Part shown: one piece after another, positions 16,554-26,021 of the stretch | Layout of the letters: each line of letters opens with the position of its first letter | Numbering within the stretch: the first letter of the stretch is position 1 | Origin: Billgrantia endophytica | Lineage (GTDB): Bacteria; Pseudomonadota; Gammaproteobacteria; Pseudomonadales; Halomonadaceae | DNA: 64,000 nt | Direction: 5' to 3' | Assembly: GCF_002879615.1 (NCBI RefSeq) | Contig: NZ_PNRF01000027.1 | Span: forward strand, 62,001-126,000 | Translations under genes and position numbers: made by a program | Notes under the pieces: model-generated | The model's database searches: none | Seen by the model: only the letters and a program-made list of their open reading frames with translations | What the model was told of the DNA's origin: nothing

Positions 16554-17201
16554 ATGAATCTGCACCGCGCGTACATTCTACTGGCGGTTTTCTATGGCCT
16601 GCTGGCACTGATTGGCGCCGTTGCGCTACTCATGGGCGGCGGACCGCTGTGGGCCATCGTGCCGCTCGGCATGGGTGTCCTGGCAGCGGTCGGCCTGTGG
16701 GGCCACACCACCGGCCAGGGGCTCATGAACCCACGCATGTGGCGGCCGCTCTCCTACCTGCTCGCCGTCGGCATCGTGCTGCAGCTGGTGACGGTGTTCA
16801 CGGTATCGCTCTCCAATGCGGAGCTGACCTGGCTGCTGAGTGGCGCCATTTTCTCCGTGCTGCCGGTCATCATGCTCTACCAGTACGGTGACCGGGACCA
16901 GGAGGTATGGGCAACGCCGGAGGAGCGCGAGGGCGGCAAGATGCTGGGTGAGCTGCTGTCGAAGCAGCGGGAACTGGTGCTGGAGAAGCAGGAGGCCGAC
17001 AGTCAGGCCAGGGTCAGGCTCACCAAGGCGGGCGACACCTACCGGGCAAGCGTCACCCGTGGCCACGGCGCCCATGTCGAGCAGTTCGAGGAGAGCTTCA
17101 CCTGCCCCGCCACCCTGGCCTTCTTCGTCATCAAGTACACCTGCATCTCGGTGAACGATATCGCCGCGCACTATGCCGAGGATCGCGTGTTGACCACCTG
17201 A
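16554..17201 (+). CDS. Uncharacterised membrane protein, four N-terminal helices and a soluble C-domain
   Basis: I do not recognise this 215-aa protein. Four hydrophobic segments (about residues 6-27, 33-52, 66-87 and 93-109) are followed by a charged soluble region (about 112-215). The latter begins with a coiled-coil-like stretch (GKMLGELLSKQRELVLEKQEAD) and has a compact beta-rich end with RVRLTKAGDTYRASVT and CPATLAFFVIKYTCISV. AAGGAG lies 8 bp before the ATG, so translation is well supported. It stands alone between pyrB and the convergent ruvX, separated from ruvX by a perfect hairpin. No function is assigned. Confidence 0.8.
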   Translation: MNLHRAYILLAVFYGLLALIGAVALLMGGGPLWAIVPLGMGVLAAVGLWGHTTGQGLMNPRMWRPLSYLLAVGIVLQLVTVFTVSLSNAELTWLLSGAIFSVLPVIMLYQYGDRDQEVWATPEEREGGKMLGELLSKQRELVLEKQEADSQARVRLTKAGDTYRASVTRGHGAHVEQFEESFTCPATLAFFVIKYTCISVNDIAAHYAEDRVLTT

Positions 17202-17217
17202 TGCCGACCGTTCCCCC

Positions 17218-17246
17218 GTCCAGAGCATGTCGCAAGTGCTCTGGAC
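17218..17246. terminator. Hairpin between convergent genes
   Basis: A perfect 10-bp stem, GTCCAGAGCA with TGCTCTGGAC around a 9-nt loop, lies between the membrane protein gene and the convergent ruvX. There is no T tract, but the position suits transcription termination in both directions. Confidence 0.5.
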
Positions 17247-17262
17247 AGCCCGTTGGCGCCCG

Positions 17263-17718
17263 TCAGCGTGATGGCAATCCCTCCTGGCGGGCGAACCAGC
17301 TTTCGAGTATCAGTATCGCCGCGATGCCGTCGACGCCATCGTCGCGATAGCTCTTCCGCGCGTTGCGCAGCAGCCCCGACTCCCGGGCGATGGCCTTGGC
17401 CTCACGGGTGGAGCCGCGCTCGTCGACCATCTCGCAGGGAACGCCGTAACGACCGAAGAGACGCTTGCCGAACTTGCGCGCACGCAGGCTCATCTCCGAT
17501 TCCGTGCCGTCCATGTTGAGCGGCAACCCCACCACGAACAGGTCCGGACGCCACTCCTCGACCAGGCGTGTCACCCGGTTCCAGTCGGGAATGCCGTCCC
17601 TCGCCGACAGCGGTTCGAGCTGGCGTGCGCTGGCGATCAGCTCGTTGCCCACCGCCACGCCGATCCGCCGGGTGCCGAAGTCGAAGGCCAGGACCAGCCG
17701 GCTGCCCGTATCGGACAT
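17263..17718 (-). CDS. ruvX: RuvX/YqgF pre-16S rRNA nuclease (putative Holliday junction resolvase)
   Basis: A 151-aa RNase H-fold nuclease, the YqgF family, now tied to processing of the 16S rRNA 5' end. The fold's acidic residues are visible in LAFDFGTRRIGVAVG (Asp11), VVGLPLNMDGTESE and the late DDGVDGIAAILILE. The GLPLNMDG motif is diagnostic. Its ATG overlaps the yqgE stop by one base (TGATG), so the pair is translationally coupled, as in most gammaproteobacteria. Confidence 0.96.
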   Translation of the reverse strand: MSDTGSRLVLAFDFGTRRIGVAVGNELIASARQLEPLSARDGIPDWNRVTRLVEEWRPDLFVVGLPLNMDGTESEMSLRARKFGKRLFGRYGVPCEMVDERGSTREAKAIARESGLLRNARKSYRDDGVDGIAAILILESWFARQEGLPSR

Positions 17719-18290
17719 CAGCTGTGGCCGGCTTCGCGGCTCATCAGGTTGAGGTCCACCCCGAGAATACCCGCGGCAGCGTTCAACCGCTGCTCCGCCG
17801 GCACTCCGAAAAGAATGTCGCCTCGCCCCTCCACCGTCAGCCAGGCGTTGTCCAGCAGTTCGGCCTCGAGCTGCCCCGCCTCCCAGCCGGCACAGCCCAG
17901 GCAGACCAGGAATTCCGCCGGGCCACGCCCCGCGGCCAGTGCCAGCAGGATATCCATGGAGGTCGTCAGGGCAATGTCGCTGTCTACCTGGATGCTGGAG
18001 TCCCAGGCATCGCTTTTTCCACGATGCAGGATGAAGCCGCGATCCTTGTGCGTGGGGCCCCCGAAGTACACCGGTGCGGTGCGGTGCGGGCTCTCCTCCG
18101 CTTCCAGCTCAAGCTGCTCGAACAGGGCGTCAAGCGTGATATCCAGCGGACGGTTGACGATCACCCCCATGGTGCCGTTCTCGTCGTGATCGCAGAGGTA
18201 GCTGAGGGTGCCGGCGAAATTGGGGTCTTCCAGGTGCGGCATCGCCATCAGGAAGTGATGTTTCAAGCCGAAGTTTTGCACGGATTGCAT
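17718..18290 (-). CDS. yqgE: YqgE/AlgH family protein
   Basis: A 190-aa protein of the UPF0301 family, with the conserved HHFLMAMPHLEDPNFAGTLSYL start, GVIVNRPL and VYFGGPTHKDRGFILH in the middle, and CLGCAGWEAGQLEAEL. The Pseudomonas homologue AlgH was first noted for an effect on alginate; the biochemical role is unknown. It lies in the conserved order gshB-tonB-yqgE-ruvX on one strand, with 35 bp to tonB. Confidence 0.95.
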   Translation of the reverse strand: MQSVQNFGLKHHFLMAMPHLEDPNFAGTLSYLCDHDENGTMGVIVNRPLDITLDALFEQLELEAEESPHRTAPVYFGGPTHKDRGFILHRGKSDAWDSSIQVDSDIALTTSMDILLALAAGRGPAEFLVCLGCAGWEAGQLEAELLDNAWLTVEGRGDILFGVPAEQRLNAAAGILGVDLNLMSREAGHS

Positions 18291-18325
18291 AGGACTCCCG
18301 GGCGGTGGACCTTGTAACGCAGATC

Positions 18326-19249
18326 CTACCGCACGCCGAAATGATTGCCTTGGCCGAACCGCCAGACACGGGTAATGGAGAGGCTGTCCAGCTCTCCCAT
18401 GCCGCGGTCAAAGGGCCGATAGGGCCCAGCGCCATGGACGGTATCCAGTGCCGCCTGGTCGAGTTCAGTATGTCCTGACGATTGTATCACCTCCGCCCGG
18501 AGGAGCTGACCATCTCGTCCAATCACCACGCGAATGCGTAGCCGGCCATGGAGGTGACTGGGCGCCGGATGGACCCGGTTGCCGTAATCCTCGACCCGCC
18601 GGGTCCAGTCGTCGATATAGCGAGCCTCCGCGGCTCGCTGGGCGGCGGGCCGCGGTTCGCCATCGCCCGGCCCCTCTGCTCCGGGTGCCATGCCCTGCTC
18701 GCGGATGCTGCTGGTGGCCTGGGCCAGCAGGTCGCGCCCCGATGCCGACGGAACCGCAGCAGAGGGGGCCGCCGGCGACTCGGCGGCCTGGGGTGCGCCG
18801 TCACGGGGCTCGGGCGTGGCTTGCCTCTCGCTCGCCGTTTCATCCACCGCAGGGACATCCTCGGTGATGGCGGACTCAGGCTCGGGCCGGGCCGTGCTGT
18901 CCGGTTCGGCAGGGGGCACCGGGTCTACGAGGCTTTCCGTGGCGTCCAGCACCGGTAGCTCGTCCAGGGGAGCCGCACGAGATTCCGCCGACGCTTCCCC
19001 GGCTGGCTCACCCGAGGCCAGCTGACTGGCCTCGGCGATGGCGTCGGCCTCGACCGGTATGTCGGCGGGGCGAGTGACCAGCACCACATCCAGGCTGGAA
19101 CGCTCTGCTGGCGCCGAGGCAAACTGCCAGCTCGACACGATGCCGAACAGCGCCAGGTGCAGCAGAATGGCGGCTGCAACGGCCAGCCAGCGCCGATGGG
19201 GCTGGGTGACCGGGGCGTATCGGATCGGGGCGCTGCTGGAAACCGCCAT
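18326..19249 (-). CDS. tonB: TonB-type energy transducer
   Basis: A 307-aa periplasm-spanning protein that would link the proton-motive ExbBD motor to outer-membrane receptors. It has one N-terminal membrane anchor (WLAVAAAILLHLALFGIVSS, residues 21-40), then a long low-complexity spacer rich in Glu, Ala and Pro (about 55-205). The C-terminal TonB domain (about 215-307) contains YGNRVHPAPSHLHGRLRIRV and ALDTVHGAGPYRPF. No exbB or exbD is next to it. The spacer is acidic rather than the usual Pro-Lys type. It begins 4 bp after gshB and corresponds by position to Pseudomonas tonB3. Confidence 0.9.
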   Translation of the reverse strand: MAVSSSAPIRYAPVTQPHRRWLAVAAAILLHLALFGIVSSWQFASAPAERSSLDVVLVTRPADIPVEADAIAEASQLASGEPAGEASAESRAAPLDELPVLDATESLVDPVPPAEPDSTARPEPESAITEDVPAVDETASERQATPEPRDGAPQAAESPAAPSAAVPSASGRDLLAQATSSIREQGMAPGAEGPGDGEPRPAAQRAAEARYIDDWTRRVEDYGNRVHPAPSHLHGRLRIRVVIGRDGQLLRAEVIQSSGHTELDQAALDTVHGAGPYRPFDRGMGELDSLSITRVWRFGQGNHFGVR

Positions 19250-19253
19250 GGGC

Positions 19254-20240
19254 TCAGCCCTGGGCCAGGCGGCGCTCGACGGCCTCCATCAGCAGCCCCG
19301 CGATATCGGTTCCGCGCTGGTCGTCGATCTCGCGCACGCAGGTGGGGCTGGTCACGTTGATCTCGGTGATATAGTCGCCGATCACGTCGAGCCCGACGAA
19401 CATCAGCCCGCGCTCGCGGATCATCGGTTTGACCTGATCGATCAGCCAGTGGTCACGATCGGTCAGCTCACGGGTGACGCCCGTTCCCCCAGCGGCCAGG
19501 TTGCCGCGCGTTTCTCCGGCCATGGGCACCCTGGCCAGGCCATAGGGCACCGGCTCGCCGTCGATCAGCAGAATGCGGGTGTCGCCATCCTTGATCTCGG
19601 GAATATAGCGCTGGGCCATGATCTGTCGCTGGCCGCGTTCGGTGAGTGTCTCGATGATCGCGCCCAGATTGCGCCCCTCCGGCTGAACATGGAAGATGCC
19701 GCTCCCCCCCATGCCGTCCAGGGGCTTGAAGATCACGTCCCGATGTTCCGCATGAAAGGCGCGCAGCACCGCTTCGCTGCAGGAGACCACCGTGGGCGTA
19801 CAACACTGGGGGAACTCCTGGGCGAACAGCTTCTCGTTGCAGGAGAGCAGCGCCACGGTAGGGTTGACCACCAGTACGCCTTCCCGCTCGGCGAAGCCCA
19901 GCAGATGAACGGCATTGAGAAAATGCCCGTCCACCGGGGGGTCCTTGCGCATCAGGATCACATCCAGCTCCGCCAGCGGCCTGGATTCAGGTGCGCCCAG
20001 CGCATACCACCGATCGGGATCGCGGAAAGCGGCCAGATTGCGCATGCGCGCATGGGCACGGCCATCCCGCAGGAACAGATCCTCCTGTTCCATGTAGTGC
20101 AATGACCAGCCTCGTTCCTGGGCGGCCCACAGCATGGCCAGGGTCGTGTCCTTCTTGTAGGTGAGGTGAGCAATGGAGTCCATCACCACCCCTACCTCGA
20201 GGGCGCGTTCGCTTGTCGGCTTGCTCATCAGCTTGCTCAT
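19254..20240 (-). CDS. gshB: Glutathione synthetase
   Basis: An ATP-grasp ligase of 328 aa that adds glycine to gamma-glutamylcysteine. Family hallmarks are VVMDSIAHLTYKKDTTLAML at the start, LMRKDPPVD (about 97-105), the ATP-binding FKPLDGMGGSGIF, RYIPEIKDGDTRILLIDG and the C-terminal EINVTSPTCVREID. The start carries a tandem 12-bp repeat encoding MSKL-MSKP, so translation may begin at 20240 or 20228. Glutathione made here supplies the maleylacetoacetate isomerase earlier in the window. Confidence 0.97.
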   Translation of the reverse strand: MSKLMSKPTSERALEVGVVMDSIAHLTYKKDTTLAMLWAAQERGWSLHYMEQEDLFLRDGRAHARMRNLAAFRDPDRWYALGAPESRPLAELDVILMRKDPPVDGHFLNAVHLLGFAEREGVLVVNPTVALLSCNEKLFAQEFPQCCTPTVVSCSEAVLRAFHAEHRDVIFKPLDGMGGSGIFHVQPEGRNLGAIIETLTERGQRQIMAQRYIPEIKDGDTRILLIDGEPVPYGLARVPMAGETRGNLAAGGTGVTRELTDRDHWLIDQVKPMIRERGLMFVGLDVIGDYITEINVTSPTCVREIDDQRGTDIAGLLMEAVERRLAQG

Positions 20241-20277
20241 CGGAGTCCGGTTGCCACGAAGGGAATTGGGTCAGCGA

Positions 20278-20307
20278 AGTATGCCGCAGTGCCCTGGCCA
20301 ACACCAA
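20278..20307 (-). promoter_or_regulatory. Possible sigma-70 promoter for gshB
   Basis: On the minus strand TTGGTG (20302-20307) and CATACT (20278-20283) are 18 bp apart, about 40 bp upstream of the gshB start. The match is moderate and was found by eye. Confidence 0.3.
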
Positions 20308-20422
20308 GGCTGCGAGGGCCTGCGCTTGACAGGGGCGGTGTTTGCACCCTCGCTCGATCTATGTCTTCGGCCCCAAGGGCACAGGCTGGAATCGACCTGC
20401 GAGATGGAAACGCCCGAGCCGC

Positions 20423-21199
20423 TCAGGCAGTTGGAGGAAGTGGCGTGGCGCCGGGGATCAGCCGGATGCCGGCGTCCTCGATCACGATCACGCGTCGCTT
20501 GTAAAGCCGACCGATGGCCTGCTTGAAGGCGTTCTTGCTCACCCCCAGCCGGGCCTTGATCACGTGGGCCGGGCTGGCATCGGACAGGGGCAGGTAACCT
20601 CCACTCTCGCGCAGGGCCTTGAGGACCTGCTCACCCACCACGTCGAGTCGCGCCGGCCCCGGCGGAAGCAGCGACAGGTCCAGGCGACCGTCGTCACGCA
20701 CGCGTTTCACATGGCCGACGACACGCTGGCCGCGGCGCAACGGTCGGGTCACGTCATCCTGATAGAGCAATCCCCAGAAGCGGTGATCGACCACCGCCTT
20801 GAAACCGAGGTCGGTGCGGTCGGCGATGACCAGCACGACCTCGTCACCCGCCGCCAGGCCGGTGGCTTCGTCCTGCAGGAAGCGGTCGAGCTTCTGCGAT
20901 GCGACCGGCCGACCCTGCTGGTCTTCATAGACGATCACCAGCACGCGCTTGCCGACCGAAGGGCGAAAGCGCTGCTCGCCGTAAGGCAGCAGCAGGTCGC
21001 GAGGATGGCCCCAGTCGAGGAAGGCGCCAGTCTCGTTGACCGTGACCACCTCCAGGTAGGCCACCTCGCCGACTTCCACCTTCGGGGCCCGGCTGCGGCG
21101 CGCGACGTGGCTGGGCGAACGGGATGCGGTCGGACGGCCCGTGCGAGGGTCATTGAAGGAGGACGACATGGCGAGCATTCCAGGGATATGTGCGGTCAT
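20423..21199 (-). CDS. CvfB-like S1 RNA-binding protein
   Basis: A 258-aa protein with successive S1-type beta-barrels: LEVVTVNETGAFLDWGHPRDLLLPY (about 49-73), a second around VVLVIADRTDLGFKAVVDHRF, and a third around VVGHVKRVRDDGRLDLSL. It ends in a winged helix (LPLSDASPAHVIKARLGVSK, then AFKQAIGRLYKRRVIVIED). This is the CvfB/YitL layout, a conserved RNA-associated protein affecting virulence factors in Staphylococcus. Translation may start at 21199 (AAGGG upstream) or 21169. It stands between rsmE and gshB on the same strand. Confidence 0.88.
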   Translation of the reverse strand: MTAHIPGMLAMSSSFNDPRTGRPTASRSPSHVARRSRAPKVEVGEVAYLEVVTVNETGAFLDWGHPRDLLLPYGEQRFRPSVGKRVLVIVYEDQQGRPVASQKLDRFLQDEATGLAAGDEVVLVIADRTDLGFKAVVDHRFWGLLYQDDVTRPLRRGQRVVGHVKRVRDDGRLDLSLLPPGPARLDVVGEQVLKALRESGGYLPLSDASPAHVIKARLGVSKNAFKQAIGRLYKRRVIVIEDAGIRLIPGATPLPPTA

Positions 21200-21235
21200 T
21201 ATGGCCCTTGATGGTCGCTGGGCAAGGGGAACGCG

Positions 21236-21979
21236 CTACAGGTCGCCGAAACGATACTGCAGCAGCGAGAGCGCCACCACCGGAGCGGTCTCGGTGCGCA
21301 GGATGCGCGGGCCGAGGGTCAGGGGGAAAAAGCCGACGGCCAGGGCGACATCGACCTCAGCCGACGAGAGCCCGCCTTCGGGGCCGATCAGCAGGGCCGC
21401 ATCGGCGGGTGCCATCTCTCGTTCCAGCGCCCCCGCGGTGCCGGGGTGCAGCACCAGGCGCAGGGCTTCGTCGCGCTCACCAAGCCACTCCGACAGCATC
21501 CGGGGAGGATGAACCGGCGGCACGCTGGCGCGTCCACACTGCTCGCAGGCGCTGGCGGCCACCGCCTGCCAGTGGGCGAGCTTCCTGGCCTCGCGCTCAC
21601 CCTTCAGGCGCACGTCACCGTGCTCGGTGTAGAGCGGGGTAATGGCCGCCACACCCAGCTCGACGGCCTTCTGGATGGCGTAGTCCATACGATCGCCCTT
21701 GGAGATCGCCTGGCCCAGGTGCACCGCGAGGGGGGATTCTTCCCGGCCCGACGCCACGGCGTCGATGCGCGCCACCACCCGCTTGCGGCCGGCTTCCACC
21801 AGCACCGCTCTGGCTTCCTGGCCATCGCCATCGAAGAGCCGCAGTGGCGCACCTTCACCAAGGCGCAGCACCCGTGCCACATGCCGGGCGGGACCTTCCG
21901 GAAGGACGACATCGCCGCCGACCCGGAAGTCGGCGGCGACATGGATGCGCGGGGCCTTGACCCAGGCTTTTTCGGCCAC
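21236..21979 (-). CDS. rsmE: 16S rRNA (uracil1498-N3)-methyltransferase
   Basis: A 247-aa SPOUT methyltransferase that modifies U1498 in the 30S decoding region. The N-terminal PUA-like domain contains ARHVARVLRLGEGAPLRLFDG. The trefoil-knot C-domain has ISKGDRMDYAIQKAVELGV, ASEQCGR-like ASACEQCGR, the SAM loop LLIGPEGGLSSAEV (about 198-211) and LGPRILRTETA. It follows secB by 16 bp. The assignment is secure. Confidence 0.97.
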   Translation of the reverse strand: MAEKAWVKAPRIHVAADFRVGGDVVLPEGPARHVARVLRLGEGAPLRLFDGDGQEARAVLVEAGRKRVVARIDAVASGREESPLAVHLGQAISKGDRMDYAIQKAVELGVAAITPLYTEHGDVRLKGEREARKLAHWQAVAASACEQCGRASVPPVHPPRMLSEWLGERDEALRLVLHPGTAGALEREMAPADAALLIGPEGGLSSAEVDVALAVGFFPLTLGPRILRTETAPVVALSLLQYRFGDL

Positions 21980-21995
21980 GATGCGAAGCCTGCGA

Positions 21996-22520
21996 TTACT
22001 GGGTGGTCTGAGCGCCCTGCTGCTGGGCCTGCTCGGCCTCGCGCTTCTTCTTCTGGGCGTAGATCGCCTCGAAGTTGACCGGCGCCAGCATCAGGGGCGG
22101 GAAGCCGCCACGGTTGACCAGGTTGTCGACGCACTCACGGGCGTAGGGGAACAGCACATTGGGGCAGAAGGCACCCAGGGTGTGGTCGAGCTGCGCACCT
22201 TCGATGCCGCTGATGCGAAACAGGCCGGCCTGTTCGATCTCGGCCAGGAAGGACGTGGTGCCCTCCTCGCTGTGCTTGACCTGTGCGGTAACCTTGATCA
22301 CCACTTCATAGAGGTCTTCGCCCACCTTCTGGCTGGACGCATTCAGGTCCAGGCTGACCTTGGGCTTGAACGGTTGCTGGAAAACGGCAGGGGAGTTCGG
22401 CGCCTCGAAGGAGATGTCCTTGACGTAGATGCGCTGTACGGCGAACTGGAGCTGCTGCTTGTTCTGCTGGTCGGCTGGCTGGCTGCCACCGGCGGCGTTC
22501 TGGCTATTCTCTTCGGCCAT
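21996..22520 (-). CDS. secB: Protein-export chaperone SecB
   Basis: A 174-aa cytoplasmic tetrameric chaperone that holds precursor proteins unfolded and delivers them to SecA. The core carries [19 protein letters not shown] (about 26-44), a hallmark of SecB, with [20 protein letters not shown] and [17 protein letters not shown] later. Both ends are Gln/Ala-rich and disordered, and the N-terminal tail is longer than in E. coli (155 aa). It lies between the membrane rhodanese and rsmE on one strand. Confidence 0.98.
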   Translation of the reverse strand: MAEENSQNAAGGSQPADQQNKQQLQFAVQRIYVKDISFEAPNSPAVFQQPFKPKVSLDLNASSQKVGEDLYEVVIKVTAQVKHSEEGTTSFLAEIEQAGLFRISGIEGAQLDHTLGAFCPNVLFPYARECVDNLVNRGGFPPLMLAPVNFEAIYAQKKKREAEQAQQQGAQTTQ

Positions 22521-22548
22521 GGAATCGTTCCTTTGCGTCTGTGTATGA

Positions 22549-22971
22549 CTATTTCTTGACCACCGGCAAACCGTCGGCCTGCCACTGCATCATGCCGCCC
22601 TTGAGCTTGAACACCCTGGGAAAATCGGCCTTGGCCAGCTTGGCCACCGTGATTCCGGATGACTGGCCGTTCTTGCAGACGATGATGATCGGCTTGTCCT
22701 TGACTTTTTCCAGCTCCCCCTTGCGCTCGTCGATACGGCTCTGGGGGATGTTGCGCGCGCCGGCGATATGCCCCGCCTTGAAGTCTCCCGCTTCGCGGGT
22801 ATCGACGACCACGGCGTCCTCGCGGTTGATCAGCTGGGTCGCCTGACTGGAAGACACACCACTGGCGGCGCTGTTGCGGACCTCGTAGGCGATCCAGGCG
22901 GTAAGCACCAACAGGAAGGCACCCACCAATAGGGGGTGATTCTGCACGAATTCGAACAGCTGATCGATCAT
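22549..22971 (-). CDS. Membrane-anchored rhodanese-like protein (YibN type)
   Basis: A 140-aa protein with one N-terminal membrane helix ([19 protein letters not shown], about 13-31) and a single rhodanese domain. The domain holds [20 protein letters not shown] and the active-site loop CKNGQSSG, whose Cys near residue 99 would carry a persulfide. In E. coli the homologue YibN also lies next to secB, gpmI and envC. The substrate is unknown. It is divergent from gpmI across a 224-bp gap. Confidence 0.92.
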   Translation of the reverse strand: MIDQLFEFVQNHPLLVGAFLLVLTAWIAYEVRNSAASGVSSSQATQLINREDAVVVDTREAGDFKAGHIAGARNIPQSRIDERKGELEKVKDKPIIIVCKNGQSSGITVAKLAKADFPRVFKLKGGMMQWQADGLPVVKK

Positions 22972-23195
22972 GGGTCCGGAACACTCTCGTCGGATACACG
23001 TTTAGGGCAATCTGAGCGGCGGACAGTATACACCAAGCCAAGGCCCCTCGTGGCACGCGGCATCCAGCGTCTCGCTTGGCCATGACGCCGGACCGTGCCC
23101 TGCGTTATGATGCCGCAAGCCGATTCAAGTCGCGACCCCCGTCGATCGTGGCGGCTTGTGGGTCGTGCCGACACTCAAGTACGAGGCCCGCCCCT

Positions 23196-24761
23196 ATGAC
23201 GATGACTGCCCCGCGCCCTGTCGCACTGATCATTCTCGATGGCTACGGCCATAATCCCGATTCTGCCGACAATGCCGTGGCTGCCGCCCACACGCCAGTG
23301 ATGGATCGGCTGTGGCAGGAAAGGCCACATGCCCTGATTCATACCGATGGTCGCCACGTGGGCCTGCCCGACGGACAAATGGGCAATTCCGAGGTCGGCC
23401 ACATGAACCTGGGCGCCGGACGTATCGTCTATCAGGACTTCACCCGCATCACCAAGGCGGTCGAGGATGGGGACCTGGACATCATCCCCGCCCTGACCGA
23501 TGCGATCGATGCGGCGGTAGCGGAGGGCAAGGCCGTGCATTTGCTGGGTCTGCTTTCCCCGGGCGGCGTCCACAGTCATGAAGACCATATCATTGGCATG
23601 GCCGAACTGGCCGCCCGCCGCGGATGCCAACGCATCTACGTACATGGCTTCCTCGACGGACGCGATACCGCTCCCAAGAGCGCCCTGACCTCCATCGAAC
23701 GCGTCAATGCCCGGCTTTCCGAACTGGTCGGCGCCGACAACGGCTTCGTCGCCACGATCATCGGCCGCTATTTCGCCATGGACCGTGACAACCGCTGGGA
23801 CCGCGTCGAGAAGGCCTATCGCCTGCTGACGGAAGGCCTCGGAGACTTCGAGGCGACCAGCGCCGAGGAGGGGCTTCGCGCCGCCTATGAGCGTGACGAA
23901 ACCGACGAGTTCGTCGCCGCCACCGCTGTCCAGACGCCCCAGGGCCCGGTGCCCGTCGCCGAGGGCGATGCCGCCATCTTCATGAACTTCCGTGCCGATC
24001 GTGCCCGGGAGCTGACCCGCGCCTTCGTCGAGGATGGCTTCGCCGGGTTCGAGCGTCGCGTGCGGCCCGCCCTGGCCGGCGGCAGCCTGGTGACCCTGAC
24101 CCAGTATGCCGCCGACATTCCCGCCCCGGCCGCCTTCCCGCCGACGGAGCTGCACAATACCCTGGGCGAAGTGATGGAGCAGCGCGGCCTGACCCAGCTG
24201 CGCATCGCCGAAACCGAGAAGTATGCCCACGTGACCTTCTTCTTCTCCGGTGGCCGCGAGGAGGCGTATCGGGGCGAGACCCGGGTGCTGGTGCCCTCGC
24301 CCCAAGACGTGAAAACCTACGACGAGAAGCCCGAGATGAGCGCCGAGGAGGTCACCGACCGCCTGGTGGAGGCCATCGATTCCGGCAGCTACGACCTGAT
24401 CGTCTGCAACTACGCCAACGGCGACATGGTCGGCCATACCGGCAAGTTCGACGCGGCGGTCAAGGCCATCGAGGCGGTGGACGCCTGTGTCGGCCGCGTG
24501 GTGGAAGCGATCGAACGTGCCGGCGGCGCCTGCCTGATCACCGCCGATCACGGCAATGCCGAACAGATGGTCAATCCCGATACCGGCGTGGCGCAGACCG
24601 CTCATACCACCTTCGATGTGCCGCTGATCCATGTCGGGCCCCAGTCCGTCAACCTGCTCGATGACGGAAGCCTCTGCGACCTCGCCCCTACCCTACTGAC
24701 CATGATGAACCAGCCGATTCCCGATGAGATGACCGGCCGGGTACTAATAGAGCCGGCATGA
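23196..24761 (+). CDS. gpmI: 2,3-bisphosphoglycerate-independent phosphoglycerate mutase
   Basis: A glycolytic Mn-dependent enzyme interconverting 3- and 2-phosphoglycerate. The 521-aa alkaline-phosphatase-fold protein has the metal Asp15 (ILDGYGHNP), the phosphoserine nucleophile Ser65 ([12 protein letters not shown]) and the late [10 protein letters not shown] metal loop. ATG 23196 is chosen over an upstream in-frame ATG because GAGG lies 9 bp before it and the preceding residues are not family-like; a TATGAT -10-like element is at 23106. It is followed closely by envC and ctpA, the usual gammaproteobacterial order. Confidence 0.97.
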   Translation: MTMTAPRPVALIILDGYGHNPDSADNAVAAAHTPVMDRLWQERPHALIHTDGRHVGLPDGQMGNSEVGHMNLGAGRIVYQDFTRITKAVEDGDLDIIPALTDAIDAAVAEGKAVHLLGLLSPGGVHSHEDHIIGMAELAARRGCQRIYVHGFLDGRDTAPKSALTSIERVNARLSELVGADNGFVATIIGRYFAMDRDNRWDRVEKAYRLLTEGLGDFEATSAEEGLRAAYERDETDEFVAATAVQTPQGPVPVAEGDAAIFMNFRADRARELTRAFVEDGFAGFERRVRPALAGGSLVTLTQYAADIPAPAAFPPTELHNTLGEVMEQRGLTQLRIAETEKYAHVTFFFSGGREEAYRGETRVLVPSPQDVKTYDEKPEMSAEEVTDRLVEAIDSGSYDLIVCNYANGDMVGHTGKFDAAVKAIEAVDACVGRVVEAIERAGGACLITADHGNAEQMVNPDTGVAQTAHTTFDVPLIHVGPQSVNLLDDGSLCDLAPTLLTMMNQPIPDEMTGRVLIEPA

Positions 24762-24783
24762 TGCCCGGCCGGTGGCTGTCACC

Positions 24784-25950
24784 ATGAGCCGTGTCGGCCA
24801 ATGCCTCGGCCTGCGCGTCACCCTGTCGGCTCTGGCCTTCGCCCTGGTGGCGGGAGCCGGCTCGCCACTGTACGCCCAGCCCAGCGAGCGTGAAGTCCGG
24901 GAACGCCTGGATACCATCGGCAGCGAGATCCAATCGGCAAGCCGCCGCCTCGAGACGACCCGGGAAGCCCAGGACGAGGCGACCCGGGAGCTGCGCGAGG
25001 TGGAAACCTCGCTGGCCGACACCCACCGCCGCCTGGACGCCATCCAGGCGGATCGTCAAGGTCTGAACCAGGAGATCGATGCCCTGGAAGCGGCCCGTGG
25101 CGAACTGGAGGAGGAGCGAGCCGACCAGCGCGATGCCCTGCTGGCCCAATTGGACGCTCTCTATCGCCTGGGGCTGACACCTCAGCTCAAGCTGCTGCTC
25201 AATCAGGACGACCCGGCACGCCTCGATCGACTGCAGACCTACCTCAACCACCTGTCGCGGGCACGTAACGCCCGCATCGACGACATCGCCCGTCTTGACG
25301 CCGAGTTGGCCGATAACCGCCGGGAACGGCTTCAGCGTGGTGAGCGGCTCGATGCCCTGGCGGAGGAACTGGCCACCCGCAGCGCCGAGCTCTCCCAGCG
25401 CATGGCGGAACGGGAGCGGCTGGTGGCCGACCTGCAGATCCGCTACAGCGATGAGCAGACGCGCCTGGCGGACCTGGACCGGGACAAGGTCGAGGCCGAA
25501 CGGATACTGGAACAGGTCCGACAGGAGATCGCCCGGCTGCAGCGGCCGCCCCCCTCCACCGCCATCGAGCAGACCCAGGGGGAACTGCCCTGGCCGGTTC
25601 AGGGTAGCGTCACCTCGAGCTTTCGTCGGGGTGACGGCGTTCATCACAACGGTATGCTGATCCAGGCCCGGGAGGGCACGCCGGTCAAGGCCGTCCATGC
25701 CGGCCGGGTGGTGTTCGCCGACTGGATGCGCGGCTTCGGCAACCTGCTGATCCTCGATCACGGTGACCAGGTCATGACGCTGCACGCCCACCTGCAACAC
25801 TTCAGCGCCGAGGTAGGCCAGGCCGTGGCGCGTGGCGACACCATCGGCACGGTAGGCACGAGTGGTGGGCATGAATCGGCGGCACTCTACTTCGAAGTAC
25901 GCCGCAACGGTGACCCCATCGACCCCCAGGGCTGGATCGCCAGACGATGA
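24784..25950 (+). CDS. envC: EnvC-type murein hydrolase activator
   Basis: A 388-aa periplasmic division protein that activates amidases at the septum. It has a signal peptide (cleavage after LYA near residue 30), a long coiled coil (about 33-245) and a C-terminal LytM domain (about 275-388). The LytM domain is degenerate: the zinc-site HxxxD appears as HNGML and the late H-x-F as YFEVR, so it should lack peptidase activity, as in E. coli EnvC. A GTG 12 bp upstream (24772) is an alternative start. It lies between gpmI and ctpA. Confidence 0.93.
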   Translation: MSRVGQCLGLRVTLSALAFALVAGAGSPLYAQPSEREVRERLDTIGSEIQSASRRLETTREAQDEATRELREVETSLADTHRRLDAIQADRQGLNQEIDALEAARGELEEERADQRDALLAQLDALYRLGLTPQLKLLLNQDDPARLDRLQTYLNHLSRARNARIDDIARLDAELADNRRERLQRGERLDALAEELATRSAELSQRMAERERLVADLQIRYSDEQTRLADLDRDKVEAERILEQVRQEIARLQRPPPSTAIEQTQGELPWPVQGSVTSSFRRGDGVHHNGMLIQAREGTPVKAVHAGRVVFADWMRGFGNLLILDHGDQVMTLHAHLQHFSAEVGQAVARGDTIGTVGTSGGHESAALYFEVRRNGDPIDPQGWIARR

Positions 25951-26021
25951 GAGAGGATATTTCACAAGCCCTCTAGCACGGGCTATGCTGGACAGCCTCG
26001 TCTCGTCACTGCGGAGTTCGC

